The notes beneath the pieces are model-generated. The model did no database searches. It had not been told where the DNA came from and saw nothing but the letters and a program-made list of their open reading frames with translations. From contig UBWZ01000017.1 of NCBI GenBank assembly GCA_900469345.1, forward strand, positions 1 through 64,000: a DNA stretch of 64,000 bases, read 5' to 3'. Source of the DNA: Hyphomicrobiales bacterium. Lineage in GTDB: Bacteria; Pseudomonadota; Alphaproteobacteria; Rhizobiales; Rhizobiaceae. Made by a program: the position numbers and the translations under genes. Numbering within the stretch: the first letter of the stretch is position 1; every line of letters begins with the position of its first letter. Shown one piece after another: positions 35,386 to 44,774 of the stretch.

Positions 35386-35967
35386 TTAGAAGCGGCTTCT
35401 GGAGCGCCATTCGAACGGCGCACACGTTGCCTTGTCCAGAAATTGCGAGACGCCGTCGGCAAAGCTCTGCCTTGGCGCCAATGCCCGCAGCACCACGTAG
35501 CCGTCGGTGCTCGCGCTTTCGATCAGGATCGACTGGGTCGCGCTGGCCGGCAGGTTCTTGCGCAACTGGGTCATCTGCGTCGGCGTTGCCAGAACCACAT
35601 CGACCGCGCCCGCCACGGCCGTCCGGTCGTTGATGCTGAAGACCTCGTTCGAGCCGCTGTCGTAGACGGCGAGCGACCAGAACGGGATGCCGGGATTGGC
35701 GCCGGCGATGCGCACCGGTGTCTCGCTGAGATCGAAGCCGCAGACGGCCGTTTCCAGATAGGGATCGTCCTTGGCAAGACCGGCCTTGTCCGGCGCCTCA
35801 CCCAGCCGCCAGAAGCGCTGGATCTCCCCCTCGGCGAGCACGCGCGTATAGGCATCCCGGTCGCTGAATTGCGGCAGCAGCAGCACGATGATCAGATGCA
35901 GTAGGGCAGCACCGACCAGCCCGGCAAGGATCGCCAACACGAGTTGAAGCGCGGTTCGCCTAGACAT
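35386..35967 (-). CDS. DUF1254 domain membrane-anchored protein
   Basis: 193 residues. One N-terminal helix (LQLVLAILAGLVGAALLHLIIVLLL), then an exported domain with CGFDLSETPVRIAGANPGIPFWSLAVYDSGSN. Pairs with the adjacent DUF1214 gene, whose stop overlaps its start by eight bases; DUF1254 and DUF1214 commonly occur side by side or fused. Function unknown, probably periplasmic. Confidence 0.72.
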   Translation of the reverse strand: MSRRTALQLVLAILAGLVGAALLHLIIVLLLPQFSDRDAYTRVLAEGEIQRFWRLGEAPDKAGLAKDDPYLETAVCGFDLSETPVRIAGANPGIPFWSLAVYDSGSNEVFSINDRTAVAGAVDVVLATPTQMTQLRKNLPASATQSILIESASTDGYVVLRALAPRQSFADGVSQFLDKATCAPFEWRSRSRF

Positions 35968-36544
35968 TGCCGCATCCGATCTTGCGGATGCTCGGCATCG
36001 ACAGGTCGATCACCCCGGAACTTCCAGCCGTCGGCGTGTCGAGAAGGGTGAGCGTCAGGCGGAACGGGCCGGCCGGCACGGCCAGCCAGTTATTGGCTGC
36101 GGCCGCCTGGCTTGCGTGGATCTCGAAACTGCCATCCTCGCGAAACAGGGCGTTGCGCGAATTGAGGGCGCTCGGGCGGTCGGCTGCGGGCGAAGGCGGG
36201 GCGGCACCCGGCGCGGCCGCAAACAGCGTCCAGAAGCGTGCGGCCGGGGTCTGCCCGCTGATGCTGTAGCGGCACTCGCCCGTCAGCCGCTGGCCGGCAT
36301 CGTCGACCGATGCCGTAAATGCAAGCCCCTCGGCGCTCGCATAGAGCAGTTTTCCGGCATTGGCCCGGTGCGACTTCGCGTAAGGGTCCGCATCCGCGGT
36401 CTGGGCCTGCGGAAACGCCTCCCAGGCACCGAGCCGGATGGCGCCGAAGCCGGTCGTGGCGGTCAGCGCGGCGATGGTCGACCAGATCCCGCCACCGAAG
36501 GCGATCACGAGCGCGATGGCGATGAGGAGGGGGAGGCGGAACAC
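35960..36544 (-). CDS. DUF1214 domain membrane-anchored protein
   Basis: 194 residues from a GTG at 36544 (start MFRLPLLIAIALVIAFGGG); a longer frame to 36670 would run into the HigBA operator and is rejected. N-terminal anchor, then GFGAIRLGAWEAFPQAQTAD, ECRYSISGQTPAARFWTLFA and NWLAVPAGPFRLTLTLLDTP, typical of DUF1214. Translationally coupled to the DUF1254 gene. Role unknown. Confidence 0.75.
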   Translation of the reverse strand: MFRLPLLIAIALVIAFGGGIWSTIAALTATTGFGAIRLGAWEAFPQAQTADADPYAKSHRANAGKLLYASAEGLAFTASVDDAGQRLTGECRYSISGQTPAARFWTLFAAAPGAAPPSPAADRPSALNSRNALFREDGSFEIHASQAAAANNWLAVPAGPFRLTLTLLDTPTAGSSGVIDLSMPSIRKIGCGNV

Positions 36545-36634
36545 GGGAGGCGAGGGCCCTTGAGCAAAACAATGCCCGCACGAGTAGCACTGATTCTGAT
36601 GGGAAGAAACAGCACCCAGGGTGAAAGCAGCGCC

Positions 36635-36671
36635 ATTGCCAAGTATAACGCGATACGTTATGCTTGGCAAT
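36635..36671. promoter_or_regulatory. Palindromic operator of the higBA operon
   Basis: Inverted repeat with 16-base arms, 36635-36650 (ATTGCCAAGTATAACG) and 36656-36671 (CGTTATGCTTGGCAAT), with a single mismatch and a CGATA centre. It overlaps the higB start codon at 36670. The position is right for HigA autorepression. Confidence 0.75.
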
Positions 36672-36954
36672 GATCAAGAACTTTGTGGATGCCGAGACGG
36701 AGCTCATCTGGTCCGGTCGGCGGAGCCGCAGGCTTCCCCCGGATATCCAGCCGGTTGCCCTGCGAAAGTTGCGCATGCTTGATCAGGCCCGGACATTGAA
36801 CGATCTGCGGATCCCACCGGCAAACCGGCTGGAGGCTCTCAAGGGAGGGCGCGCCGGTCAGTTCTCGATCCGGGTGAACAGCCAATGGCGCATTTGTTTC
36901 GTTTGGACCGATGGAGGACCCGCCAATGTCGAAATCGTCGACTATCATGCTTGA
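36670..36954 (+). CDS. higB: HigB-type mRNA-cleaving toxin
   Basis: 94 residues, RelE/HigB superfamily ribosome-dependent endoribonuclease. [21 protein letters not shown] and [16 protein letters not shown] are the family's core strands, with the conserved basic residues. The reversed toxin-first order and 29-base overlap with the antitoxin are characteristic of higBA. Starts inside a long palindrome. Confidence 0.9.
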   Translation: MIKNFVDAETELIWSGRRSRRLPPDIQPVALRKLRMLDQARTLNDLRIPPANRLEALKGGRAGQFSIRVNSQWRICFVWTDGGPANVEIVDYHA

Positions 36955-37246
36955 TAGCGAATGGCTGCCCAATCCTCATCCGGGTGAAATCCTGCTGGAG
37001 GAGTTTCTAAAGCCTATGGACATCTCACAAAATGCCTTGGCGCGTGCGGTGGGTGTCCCGCCCCGCCGCATCAACGAGATCGTACTCGGCAAGAGAGCCG
37101 TGACGGCAGATACCGATCTGCGTCTGGCACGCTATTTCGGCATGTCGGAGGGCTTTTTCCTTGGCCTCCAGTCCGATTTCGATCTTCTGCGGCGCCGTCG
37201 CGAGCTTGGCGATGAACTGAGCCGGATACGACCGCGGGCAGCATGA
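36926..37246 (+). CDS. higA: HigA-type antitoxin
   Basis: 106 residues from the ATG at 36926. XRE/HigA helix-turn-helix: [60 protein letters not shown]. Binds HigB and the palindromic operator at 36635. Overlaps higB by 29 bases. Confidence 0.92.
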   Translation: MSKSSTIMLDSEWLPNPHPGEILLEEFLKPMDISQNALARAVGVPPRRINEIVLGKRAVTADTDLRLARYFGMSEGFFLGLQSDFDLLRRRRELGDELSRIRPRAA

Positions 37247-37269
37247 GGGCCACCGCGCCCAGCCCGAAA

Positions 37270-39516
37270 CTACCGCCGTACAGGTACGCTCACCGGCACG
37301 ACGGATGCGGCTGTCCTGGAGCTCGGTTCGACCGAGCTGGTCGTCGTCGCATCGGCCGGGTTTGCCGAGATCGGCGGCAGGGGTGCGGCGCTCTTCAGCA
37401 GGTCGCCGACCTTGCGGATGATCCGGGTGGCTTCCGCCGACAGTGAGCGCGGCCGCACCAGCGTGGCAAAGGCGTTTGCCTCGGGCTTCTTCTGCGCCAC
37501 CGCGTCGCCCGGCTTGCGGCTGCCGCCGGGCAGCGGGTTCTCGATCCCGGGGATCGGTCGCAGCTCGATGCCCTGGTGGGCGTAGTCCATCAGCGGCTTA
37601 AAGGTCATCGCCGGCAGCGAGCCGCCGGTCATGTTGTTCATCGGCGTGAAGTCGTCGTTCCCGAACCAGACGGCGGTCGTGTAGTTGCCGGTAAAGCCGA
37701 TGAACCAGGCGTCGCGGTAGTTCTGAGAGGTGCCGGTCTTGCCGCCGGTGACGATGCCGTTGTCGAGTGCCGCCTTCTTGGCCGTGCCGATCACCGGGAT
37801 CTGCGTCAGGATGCGGTTCATCGACGAGGTCGCCTGCTCCGACAGGACGCGTTTGGCCGGCGCCTCGTCGCGGGTGAAGTCGTAGAGCACCGAGCCGTCA
37901 TAGCCGAGCACCTGCTCCACCCCGTGGCGCCGCGACGTGACGCCGCCGGCCGGCATCACCGCGTAGGCGGTTGCCTGGTCGAGCACGGTCACCTCGGACG
38001 TGCCGAGCGGGATGGTCTTGTCGTTGCGCAGCGGCGTCTCGACGCCGAAGGCCTTGGCCGTCTGGACGATCACGTCGGTACCGAGCACTTCCTTGGCCAG
38101 CCGCACCGGCACGGTGTTCAGCGATTGCGCCATGGCCGACAAAAGCGTGACCTTGCCCTTGTAGGAACGGCCGTAATTCTGCGGCGACCAGCCGCGCCAG
38201 GTGATCGGCGCATCCGAAATGGTCGATTCCGGCTTGAAACCGTGCTCCATGGCCGCCGAATAGGTGTAGAGCTTGAACGACGAGCCGGGCTGCCGCAGCG
38301 CCTTGGTGGCGCGGTTGAACTGGCTTTCGCCGTAGTCGCGGCCGCCGACCATGGCGCGCAGGCCGCCGCCGTTCTCGATCATCACCATGGCGCCCTGCTT
38401 GACCCGGTAGGTCTCGCCGTATTCGCGTAGGCTGGTTTCCATCGCCGATTCGGCCGCCTGCTGCAGGCCCATGTCGATCGTCGTGCGCACCACGACGGAA
38501 TGCTGCTTGAACTTGCCGGCGAGCGCAAGCCGCTGCACCTCGTCGAACGCCCAGTCGAGGAAGTAGTCGGGCGACTTCACGTCGGCGCGGTCGACCACGG
38601 TCGCCGGGCTGCGCCTTGCGGCGATTACCTGGCCCTCGGACATCAGCCCGCTCTGCACCAGGTTGGTCAGCACCTCGTTGGCGCGGGCGCGGGCGGCCGG
38701 CAGGTTGACGTGCGGCGCATATTTGGTCGGCGCCTTGAACAGGCCGGCGAGCATGGCCGATTCCGCGAGGCTCACCTCGGTGATGTTCTTGCCGAAATAG
38801 AACTGCGAGGCCGCAGCCGCCCCGAACGTGCCGCCGCCCATATAGGCCCGGTCGAGGTAAAGCGACAGGATCTCCTTCTTCGAAAGGTTCGCCTCGAGCC
38901 AGAGCGCCAGGAAGGCTTCCTTGACCTTGCGCTCGATCGACCGTTCGTTGGACAGGAACAGGTTCTTGGCCAGCTGCTGGGTCAGCGTCGAGCCGCCCTG
39001 GACGACGCCGCCGGCCTGTGCGTTGACGCTCATGGCGCGGATGAGGCCGAGCACGTCGATGCCGAAATGGTCGAAGAATCGCCGGTCCTCGGTCGCCAGC
39101 ACCGCCTTGATCAGGTGGTCCGGCAGCTGGTCGATCGGCACCGAGCCTTCATGGATGATGCCGCGGTGGCCGATCACATTGCCGTAGCGGTCGAGGAAGG
39201 TCACGGCGAAATCGCCGCGATTGCGCCAGTCTTCCTTGGTTTCCTCGAAGGCCGGCATGGCCAGCGCCAGGAGCACGACGAACCCGGCCGTGCCGAGCGT
39301 CATCGCCTCGCCGGCAAGCTCGAAGCCGAGCCGCGTCCAGCCGCGGACCCGGAAGCGGCGGAAGAAGATGGTGATGTCTTCCCAGATCTCGCCCAGCCGG
39401 AAGCCGAGATTCCAGATCGTCGAATCGATCCAGGAATCGATGCGCAGCAGGATGTGGTGTTTCCTGCGCGGCCGCCCCGATGTCTGTTCTTCGGGTGACT
39501 TTGGCTCGTCCTGCAC
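37270..39516 (-). CDS. Bifunctional penicillin-binding protein (PBP1A-like)
   Basis: 748 residues. Cytoplasmic N-terminus, one membrane helix at about 70-90, GT51 transglycosylase with Glu143 in ATEDRRFFDHFG and GGSTLTQQLAKNLFL, then the transpeptidase with Ser412 in RQPGSSFKLYTY, SLN in MAQSLNTVPVR and KTGTS. Polymerises and cross-links peptidoglycan in the periplasm. The C-terminal about 70 residues are Pro/Ser/Thr-rich. Convergent with higA. Confidence 0.9.
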   Translation of the reverse strand: MQDEPKSPEEQTSGRPRRKHHILLRIDSWIDSTIWNLGFRLGEIWEDITIFFRRFRVRGWTRLGFELAGEAMTLGTAGFVVLLALAMPAFEETKEDWRNRGDFAVTFLDRYGNVIGHRGIIHEGSVPIDQLPDHLIKAVLATEDRRFFDHFGIDVLGLIRAMSVNAQAGGVVQGGSTLTQQLAKNLFLSNERSIERKVKEAFLALWLEANLSKKEILSLYLDRAYMGGGTFGAAAASQFYFGKNITEVSLAESAMLAGLFKAPTKYAPHVNLPAARARANEVLTNLVQSGLMSEGQVIAARRSPATVVDRADVKSPDYFLDWAFDEVQRLALAGKFKQHSVVVRTTIDMGLQQAAESAMETSLREYGETYRVKQGAMVMIENGGGLRAMVGGRDYGESQFNRATKALRQPGSSFKLYTYSAAMEHGFKPESTISDAPITWRGWSPQNYGRSYKGKVTLLSAMAQSLNTVPVRLAKEVLGTDVIVQTAKAFGVETPLRNDKTIPLGTSEVTVLDQATAYAVMPAGGVTSRRHGVEQVLGYDGSVLYDFTRDEAPAKRVLSEQATSSMNRILTQIPVIGTAKKAALDNGIVTGGKTGTSQNYRDAWFIGFTGNYTTAVWFGNDDFTPMNNMTGGSLPAMTFKPLMDYAHQGIELRPIPGIENPLPGGSRKPGDAVAQKKPEANAFATLVRPRSLSAEATRIIRKVGDLLKSAAPLPPISANPADATTTSSVEPSSRTAASVVPVSVPVRR

Positions 39517-39689
39517 CGCTGGAATTCCCCCGCTGTCGATGAGTTATGCTTGACGTGGACCCGCCCGAGGATCAAGAGCCTAAGCTTGTCACCGTTATTC
39601 AGCATTAGCTGACAAATGGTTTAAGCGCGATGCCCAAATCGCAACACGGTAAAGGCAGGAGGAGGCAGTGGTACCATCCTGCCCAGAAT

Positions 39690-40151
39690 ATGATGATGAC
39701 CGAAGCATTCTGGAAGACCAAGCGGCTCGAAGACCTGAACCCGCAGGAGTGGGAAAGCCTCTGCGACGGCTGCGGCCTCTGCTGCCTGAACAAGCTTGAG
39801 GACTGGGACACCGGCGAGGTGGCCTTCACCTCCGTCTCCTGCCGCCTGCTGGACGGCACCACCTGCCGCTGCAGCGACTACCCCAACCGGCAGGCGATCG
39901 TGCCGGATTGCATCCAGCTGACACCCCAGGAGGTGCACGACATCACCTGGCTGCCGCCCACCTGCGGCTATCGCCTGGTGCGCGACGGCGAGGATCTCTA
40001 TTGGTGGCACCACCTGATCTCCGGCGATCCGGAAACCGTGCACCAGGCCGGCATTTCCGCGCGTGGCCGTACCGTCAGCGAAACGGAAGTGCATGTCGAC
40101 GATTTCGAGGACTATCTGGTCGACTGGCCGCTGACGGTCGGAAAGCGGTAG
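39690..40151 (+). CDS. YcgN family cysteine cluster protein (UPF0260)
   Basis: 153 residues from the first of three consecutive ATGs. Cys-rich cluster [12 protein letters not shown] near residues 26-37, then [20 protein letters not shown], and PDC later; the family probably binds zinc or an iron-sulfur cluster. Cytoplasmic, function unknown. An AGGAGGAGG lies too far upstream (about 25 bases) to decide the start. Confidence 0.82.
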   Translation: MMMTEAFWKTKRLEDLNPQEWESLCDGCGLCCLNKLEDWDTGEVAFTSVSCRLLDGTTCRCSDYPNRQAIVPDCIQLTPQEVHDITWLPPTCGYRLVRDGEDLYWWHHLISGDPETVHQAGISARGRTVSETEVHVDDFEDYLVDWPLTVGKR

Positions 40152-40179
40152 GAACTTTGGGCTGACGCCTGCCTCTTGA

Positions 40180-40200
40180 ATAACCCATCCGATGGGTTAT
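40180..40200. promoter_or_regulatory. Perfect palindrome before the DUF4160/DUF2442 pair
   Basis: ATAACCCATC-C-GATGGGTTAT, 10-base arms with a one-base centre, eight bases before the DUF4160 start. The symmetry suggests an autoregulatory operator like those at higBA and the ParDE-like pair. Confidence 0.65.
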
Positions 40201-40208
40201 CTTCGATC

Positions 40209-40448
40209 ATGGTCGTTGTTCATCGGGCGCTTGGCTACCGTTTTGTCATTTACACGGCCGATCACGAGCCGGCCCATATTCATGTCACCGGCCCTGGCCA
40301 GGCTAAAATCGACCTGCTGGGACCGGATGGAAGGCCGCAGCTGGTCTATAGCATCGGCATCAAGCGACCCGACATGAAGCGGTTGATGGCAGAGGTCGTT
40401 CTGCACCAGGAGCGATTGCTGAAAGAGTGGGAGCGAGTTCATGGCTGA
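40209..40448 (+). CDS. DUF4160 domain protein
   Basis: 79 residues from the ATG at 40209. The DUF4160 signature is visible: FVIYTADHEPAHIHVTGPGQ near residues 12-31, and a C-terminal helix ending LLKEWERVHG. Small, basic, often paired with DUF2442. The pair shares a perfect upstream palindrome and overlaps by eight bases, features typical of toxin-antitoxin operons, though no toxic activity is established for this pair. Confidence 0.78.
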   Translation: MVVVHRALGYRFVIYTADHEPAHIHVTGPGQAKIDLLGPDGRPQLVYSIGIKRPDMKRLMAEVVLHQERLLKEWERVHG

Positions 40449-40863
40449 TGGAAATGAGGCGCAGTATCGGGTAGCTGAAGAGCATGGCCGGGCTCTCCTC
40501 GAAAAGGGGCCGCGCGCCGTCGAAGCGCGTTACGACCATGAGACGCGGCGGCTTGAACTGGAGCTTGTCAATGGCTGCACCTACGCCTTCCCTGTCGAAC
40601 TGGTCGAGGATCTTCAGGGCGCGACCGATACCGATCTCGCCGCGGTGGAGGTGGATGGCCTCGGCTTCAACCTGCACTGGCCTGCCCTCAATGTGGATCT
40701 TTACGTGCCCGCGGTGGTAAGCGGCGTGTTTGGCACAAAGGCCTGGATGGCGCGGGAACTGGCACGTCATGCTGGCGCCACGACATCCCCCGCGAAAGCT
40801 GTCGCCGCTCGCGCCAATGGCCTGAAGGGCGGCCGGCCGAAGAAGCTTGCGGGACAAGCCTGA
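40441..40863 (+). CDS. DUF2442 domain protein
   Basis: 140 residues, start inside the DUF4160 3' end. DUF2442 pattern: ARYDHETRRLELELVNGCTY, FPVELVEDLQGATDTDLAAV, EVDGLGFNLHWPALNVDLYV. The C-terminus has the alanine/lysine stretch AARANGLKGGRPKK common in this family and suited to nucleic-acid binding. Candidate antitoxin or repressor of the pair; inference from context. Confidence 0.78.
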   Translation: MADGNEAQYRVAEEHGRALLEKGPRAVEARYDHETRRLELELVNGCTYAFPVELVEDLQGATDTDLAAVEVDGLGFNLHWPALNVDLYVPAVVSGVFGTKAWMARELARHAGATTSPAKAVAARANGLKGGRPKKLAGQA

Positions 40864-40882
40864 CTTTTCCCGCTCTCCGCCC

Positions 40883-40912
40883 TTGACCTTCCCATGATGG
40901 GAAGCCCTATCT
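40883..40912 (+). promoter_or_regulatory. HmrR/CueR-type copper promoter of copA
   Basis: TTGACC (40883-40888, -35), a perfect CTTCCCAT-G-ATGGGAAG palindrome (40888-40904) and CTATCT (40907-40912, -10). The spacer is 18 bases, longer than optimal, as expected where a MerR-family activator untwists the promoter on metal binding. Confidence 0.88.
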
Positions 40913-40937
40913 GGGGGAGGAAAGCGAGATCCTTCCC

Positions 40938-43346
40938 ATGAACCAGACCGTAAGACCTGTCCCCCTGCAGCTGACCGTTCCGGTAGAGGGCATGACCTGC
41001 GCCTCCTGCGTGCGGCGCGTGGAGATGGCGGCCGCCAAGGTGCCGGGCGTCGAGACGGGTGCCGTCAACTTCGCCACCAAAAAGCTGAGCTTCTCCGCCA
41101 CCACCGAATTTTCAGCCGGCGCGCTCGAAGAAGCGATCCGCAAGGTCGGCTACGAAATCCCCGACGGCGCCATGGATCGCGCCATGCACGAGGCGGGGAT
41201 GATGACTTCCGCGCATCCGGATATGGACGCGCCAGCGCATCCGGGGATGGACGCGCCAGCGCATCGGGATATGGACGCACCGGCCCATTCCGGCAGCCAC
41301 GACGGTGGCCACGACCATATGCACATGCATGCCGGCGAGGAGGCCGTGCTGAAGCGCGATCTCGTCATCGCCTTCGTCCTCACCCTGCCGCTGTTTGTCC
41401 TCGAAATGACCGGCCATGCCTATCCGCCCTTCCACCACTGGCTGATGGGCACGGTCGGCATGCAGCCGCTCTATCTTGTCTATTTCGCGCTGGCGACGGT
41501 GGTGATCTTCTGGCCCGGCTTCCGCTTCCTGCGGCTCGGCCTGCCGGCGCTGCTGCGCGGCGCCCCGGAAATGAACTCGCTGGTCGCGGTCGGCGTGCTG
41601 GCATCCTACGGCTATTCTGTCGTTACCACCTTCGCGCCCGAGCTGCTGCCGGAACAGGCCCGCTTCGTCTATTACGAGGCAGCGACGGTGATCGTCGTCC
41701 TCATCCTGTTCGGCCGGCTTCTCGAGGCGCGCGCCACGGGTCGCACCGGCGAGGCGATTGCCAAGCTCGCCGGCCTGCAGGCAAAGACCGCCCGCGTCGA
41801 ACGCGACGGCAAGATTTTGGACGTGCCCGCAGCCGAGGTCGTGACCGGCGACATCCTGGTCATCCGGCCTGGCGAGCGCATCCCGGTCGACGGCACCGTG
41901 ATCGACGGTCAGTCGAACATCGACGAGTCGATGATCTCAGGCGAGCCGCTGCCGGTCGCCAAATCAGCCGGCGGAACGGTCATCGGCGGCACCATCAATG
42001 GCGCCGGCGCCTTCCGTTTCCGCGCCGACAAGGTCGGCCGCGACACCATGCTCGCCGGCATCATCCGCATGGTTGAGCAGGCCCAGGGCGCAAAGCTGCC
42101 GATCCAGTCGCTGGTCGACCGGGTCACCGCCTGGTTCGTGCCGGCAGTCATCGGGCTCGCGGTGCTCACCTTCGCGCTCTGGTTCTTCCTCGGTCCCGAA
42201 CCGGCGCTCAGCCATGCGCTGGTCAATGCGGTCGCCGTGCTGATCATCGCCTGCCCCTGCGCCATGGGGCTGGCAGTGCCCACCTCGATCGTCGTCGGCG
42301 GTGGCCGGGCGGCGGAATTCGGCGTTCTGTTCCGCAAGGGCGCCGCCTTGCAGGAGCTGCGCAATGTCGATCTCGTCGTCTTCGACAAGACCGGCACGAT
42401 CACCAAGGGCAAGCCGGAACTGACCGATATCCTGGCGGCAGAAGGGTTTGGCGAAGACGAACTGCTTGCACTCGTCGCTGCCGTCGAGGCCCAGTCCGAG
42501 CACCCAATCGGCGAGGCCCTGGTCAAGGCGGCGCAATTGCGCGGGCTTTCACCTGCAAAGGCTGACGGCTTCCGCTCCGTCACCGGCTACGGCATCGAGG
42601 CGAAGGTCGAGGGCAGGGAGGTCGCCGTCGGCGCCGATCGCTTCATGGAAAAGCTCGGCCTGACCGTCGAGACGTTCGGTGAGGCGGCCCGGCGGATGAG
42701 CGGTGAAGGCAAGACGCCGATCTACGCGGCCATCGACGGACGCCTTGCCGGCGTGCTCGCCGTTGCCGATCCGGTCAAACCCACTAGCCGCGAGGCGATC
42801 CGCCAGCTGCGCGCCTTGGGCATAGAGGTGGCGCTGGTGACGGGCGACAACCGCCGCACCGCAGAGGCCATTGCCCGGCAGGTTGGAATCGAGACGGTGG
42901 TGGCCGAGGTCCTGCCGGAGGGCAAGGTCGCGGCGATCCGGGCTTTGCGGGCCACCCAGCAGCGCAAGCTCGCTTTTGTCGGCGACGGCATCAACGACGC
43001 GCCGGCGCTCGCCGAGGCCGACGTGGGCATCGCCATCGGCACGGGCACCGACGTGGCGATCGAAAGCGCCGACGTGGTTCTGGTCGGCGGCGACCTGCAG
43101 GGCGTCGTCTCGGCGATCGGGATGAGCCGCGCCACCATGCGCAATATCCGGCAGAACCTTGCCTGGGCGTTCGGCTACAATGTCGCGCTGATCCCGATTG
43201 CGGCCGGCGCGCTCTACCCCGCCTTTGGCCTGTCGCTGTCGCCGATGATCGGCGCGGCCGCCATGGCATTGTCGAGCGTCTTCGTGCTCGGCAATGCGCT
43301 GCGGCTGAAGACGGCGGGCGAACGCCACAGAAAGGACAGGTCATGA
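40938..43346 (+). CDS. copA: Copper-exporting P-type ATPase CopA/ActP
   Basis: 802 residues. One N-terminal metal-binding domain with CASC (Cys21, Cys24), then a Met/His-rich insert, eight membrane helices, A-domain (SGEPLPV), the Cu+ channel motif CPC (Cys439-Pro-Cys441), phosphorylation site Asp483 in DKTGTI, and the GDGIND hinge. Exports Cu+ from the cytoplasm with ATP. The insert (residues about 92-118) includes three direct 8-residue repeats. Followed by hmrR with a four-base overlap. Confidence 0.92.
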   Translation: MNQTVRPVPLQLTVPVEGMTCASCVRRVEMAAAKVPGVETGAVNFATKKLSFSATTEFSAGALEEAIRKVGYEIPDGAMDRAMHEAGMMTSAHPDMDAPAHPGMDAPAHRDMDAPAHSGSHDGGHDHMHMHAGEEAVLKRDLVIAFVLTLPLFVLEMTGHAYPPFHHWLMGTVGMQPLYLVYFALATVVIFWPGFRFLRLGLPALLRGAPEMNSLVAVGVLASYGYSVVTTFAPELLPEQARFVYYEAATVIVVLILFGRLLEARATGRTGEAIAKLAGLQAKTARVERDGKILDVPAAEVVTGDILVIRPGERIPVDGTVIDGQSNIDESMISGEPLPVAKSAGGTVIGGTINGAGAFRFRADKVGRDTMLAGIIRMVEQAQGAKLPIQSLVDRVTAWFVPAVIGLAVLTFALWFFLGPEPALSHALVNAVAVLIIACPCAMGLAVPTSIVVGGGRAAEFGVLFRKGAALQELRNVDLVVFDKTGTITKGKPELTDILAAEGFGEDELLALVAAVEAQSEHPIGEALVKAAQLRGLSPAKADGFRSVTGYGIEAKVEGREVAVGADRFMEKLGLTVETFGEAARRMSGEGKTPIYAAIDGRLAGVLAVADPVKPTSREAIRQLRALGIEVALVTGDNRRTAEAIARQVGIETVVAEVLPEGKVAAIRALRATQQRKLAFVGDGINDAPALAEADVGIAIGTGTDVAIESADVVLVGGDLQGVVSAIGMSRATMRNIRQNLAWAFGYNVALIPIAAGALYPAFGLSLSPMIGAAAMALSSVFVLGNALRLKTAGERHRKDRS
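41214..41285. repeat. Three tandem 24-base repeats inside copA
   Basis: Units at 41214, 41238 and 41262 encode [16 protein letters not shown] and HRDMDAPA. They form part of a Met/His-rich linker between the first metal-binding domain and the first helix, which could bind copper. Confidence 0.85.
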
Positions 43347-43807
43347 ACATCGGCGAGGCATCCGCCGCCTCCGGCGTGTCGGCGAAGATGATCCGCTATT
43401 ACGAGGAGATCGGCCTGGTGCGGCCGGCCGCCCGCACCGGCAACAACTACCGCGTCTACGGCGAGGCGGAGGTGCATGTGCTGCGCTTCATCAAGCGCGC
43501 CCGCTCGCTCGGCTTTTCGCTGGAGGAAACCGAAACGCTGCTGAAACTCTGGCAGGACAAGAGCCGCGAAAGCTCGGCCGTCAAGGACGTCGCGACGGCC
43601 CATATCGCCGACCTGGAGCGGCGGATTGCAGAGATGCAGGGCATGGTGAAGACGCTCAAGCATCTCGCCCATTGCTGCGGCGGCAATCACCGTCCCGACT
43701 GCCCGATCCTCGATGATCTCGCGGGCGACGGCTCCGCTCCGGGCGACAGCTCCGCTCCGGGCGACAGCGCCGCGGGATTATCCCGCATCTCAGCCGACCG
43801 GCACTAA
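43343..43807 (+). CDS. hmrR: HmrR/CueR copper-responsive MerR regulator
   Basis: 154 residues. MerR N-terminus ([20 protein letters not shown]), dimer helix, then the copper loop with Cys112 and Cys120 ([12 protein letters not shown]), the same positions as in CueR. Activates copA through the palindromic promoter at 40883. The C-terminal about 25 residues are an unusual GDxSAP repeat tail (two 18-base tandem units at 43724-43759). Overlaps copA by four bases. Confidence 0.9.
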   Translation: MNIGEASAASGVSAKMIRYYEEIGLVRPAARTGNNYRVYGEAEVHVLRFIKRARSLGFSLEETETLLKLWQDKSRESSAVKDVATAHIADLERRIAEMQGMVKTLKHLAHCCGGNHRPDCPILDDLAGDGSAPGDSSAPGDSAAGLSRISADRH

Positions 43808-43831
43808 CCAACCTTTTCAAGGAGACCTGAC

Positions 43832-44032
43832 GTGACTGCGACTTTCAACATTCCCGACATGACCTGCGGCCATTGCGAAAAGACCCTGCGCGGCGCGCTC
43901 GCCGAAATCCTGCCCGGAGCGCCGGTCACCGTCGATCTCGACACCCATCGTCTGTCCGTGGAGGGTGATGCGGCCAAGGCGGAAGACGCCATCCGCGAGG
44001 CGGGGTATACGCCCGAACGCCTTGAGGCCTGA
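43832..44032 (+). CDS. copZ: CopZ-like copper chaperone
   Basis: 66 residues from a GTG start behind AAGGAG. A single heavy-metal-associated (HMA) domain with MTCGHC (Cys12, Cys15) and the beta-alpha-beta-beta-alpha-beta ferredoxin-like pattern. Carries Cu+ to CopA. Third gene of the copA-hmrR-copZ operon. Confidence 0.9.
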   Translation: MTATFNIPDMTCGHCEKTLRGALAEILPGAPVTVDLDTHRLSVEGDAAKAEDAIREAGYTPERLEA

Positions 44033-44068
44033 CGATCCGGCAGTCGCCGACGACCGCCTGCGCCACGC

Positions 44069-44668
44069 TCAGGGGCCTCGTTTCCAGGCCGTCTCGATGT
44101 GGAAGGCGACCAGCCGGCAGGCATCGGCCGCGACGGCCGCCGTCAGGTCGGGCCGGTCCTGGTCGAGGCTGCGGATCGCCTTCAGCATGTAGAGAAGCAG
44201 CCAGGCCATGCTCTCTAGGGCAGGGGAATGCTGCCCCCGGGCAAGAATGGTGGAAAGCCGCGCGATCATCGCGGCACGCAGCGCCCGGCGCTTTTCCGAG
44301 CCCCCCTCCTGCACGTGCGTGAGCGACAGCGCTGCCGCCCGCTCGTGGCGCAGATCGCGCATCAGCGTCACCAGCGCATCCGCCACGCCCGCCGCCGTCA
44401 TCTGCGTCACATCCGCAACGATCTGGTCGAGCGCGCCGATCAGATGCGCGCCGTAGCGGTCAAGGATCGCCGCCGCCAGCGCATCCTTGGTGGGAAAGAA
44501 CCGGTAGAGCGAGCCGATCGCGGTATCGGAGCGGGCGGCAATCTCCGTCATTGTCACGCTGGAATAGTCGCGTTCTGAAAACAGCAGGATGGCCGTCCCG
44601 AGGATCGCCTCGACGCGGTCGATTCCGCGCTGGCGCTTCGGCGCGACGGCGTCCACGGCACTTGACAT
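44069..44668 (-). CDS. TetR family transcriptional regulator
   Basis: 199 residues from the ATG at 44668; starts at 44680 and 44737 are also in frame. N-terminal TetR helix-turn-helix: AILGTAILLFSERDYSSVTM, then TEIAARSDTAIGSLYRFFPT (the SLYRFF recognition helix). Helical ligand-binding domain in the remainder. Divergent from an isochorismatase-fold gene and AbrB permease gene and probably regulates them; ligand unknown. Confidence 0.85.
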   Translation of the reverse strand: MSSAVDAVAPKRQRGIDRVEAILGTAILLFSERDYSSVTMTEIAARSDTAIGSLYRFFPTKDALAAAILDRYGAHLIGALDQIVADVTQMTAAGVADALVTLMRDLRHERAAALSLTHVQEGGSEKRRALRAAMIARLSTILARGQHSPALESMAWLLLYMLKAIRSLDQDRPDLTAAVAADACRLVAFHIETAWKRGP

Positions 44669-44774
44669 TTGCGAGCCCATCCTCAAGTAGAGTTTTGCGA
44701 GGGATGCCTCGCATACTTTAGGTTTGACGGCAAGCACGGCGCTGGATGCGCCCTTTCAACGGCACAGGTTTTCC

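Noticed and set aside
37270..39498. Coding frames on the plus strand across the PBP gene
   Set aside because: They lack known motifs and reflect the high GC third-position pattern of the minus-strand PBP.
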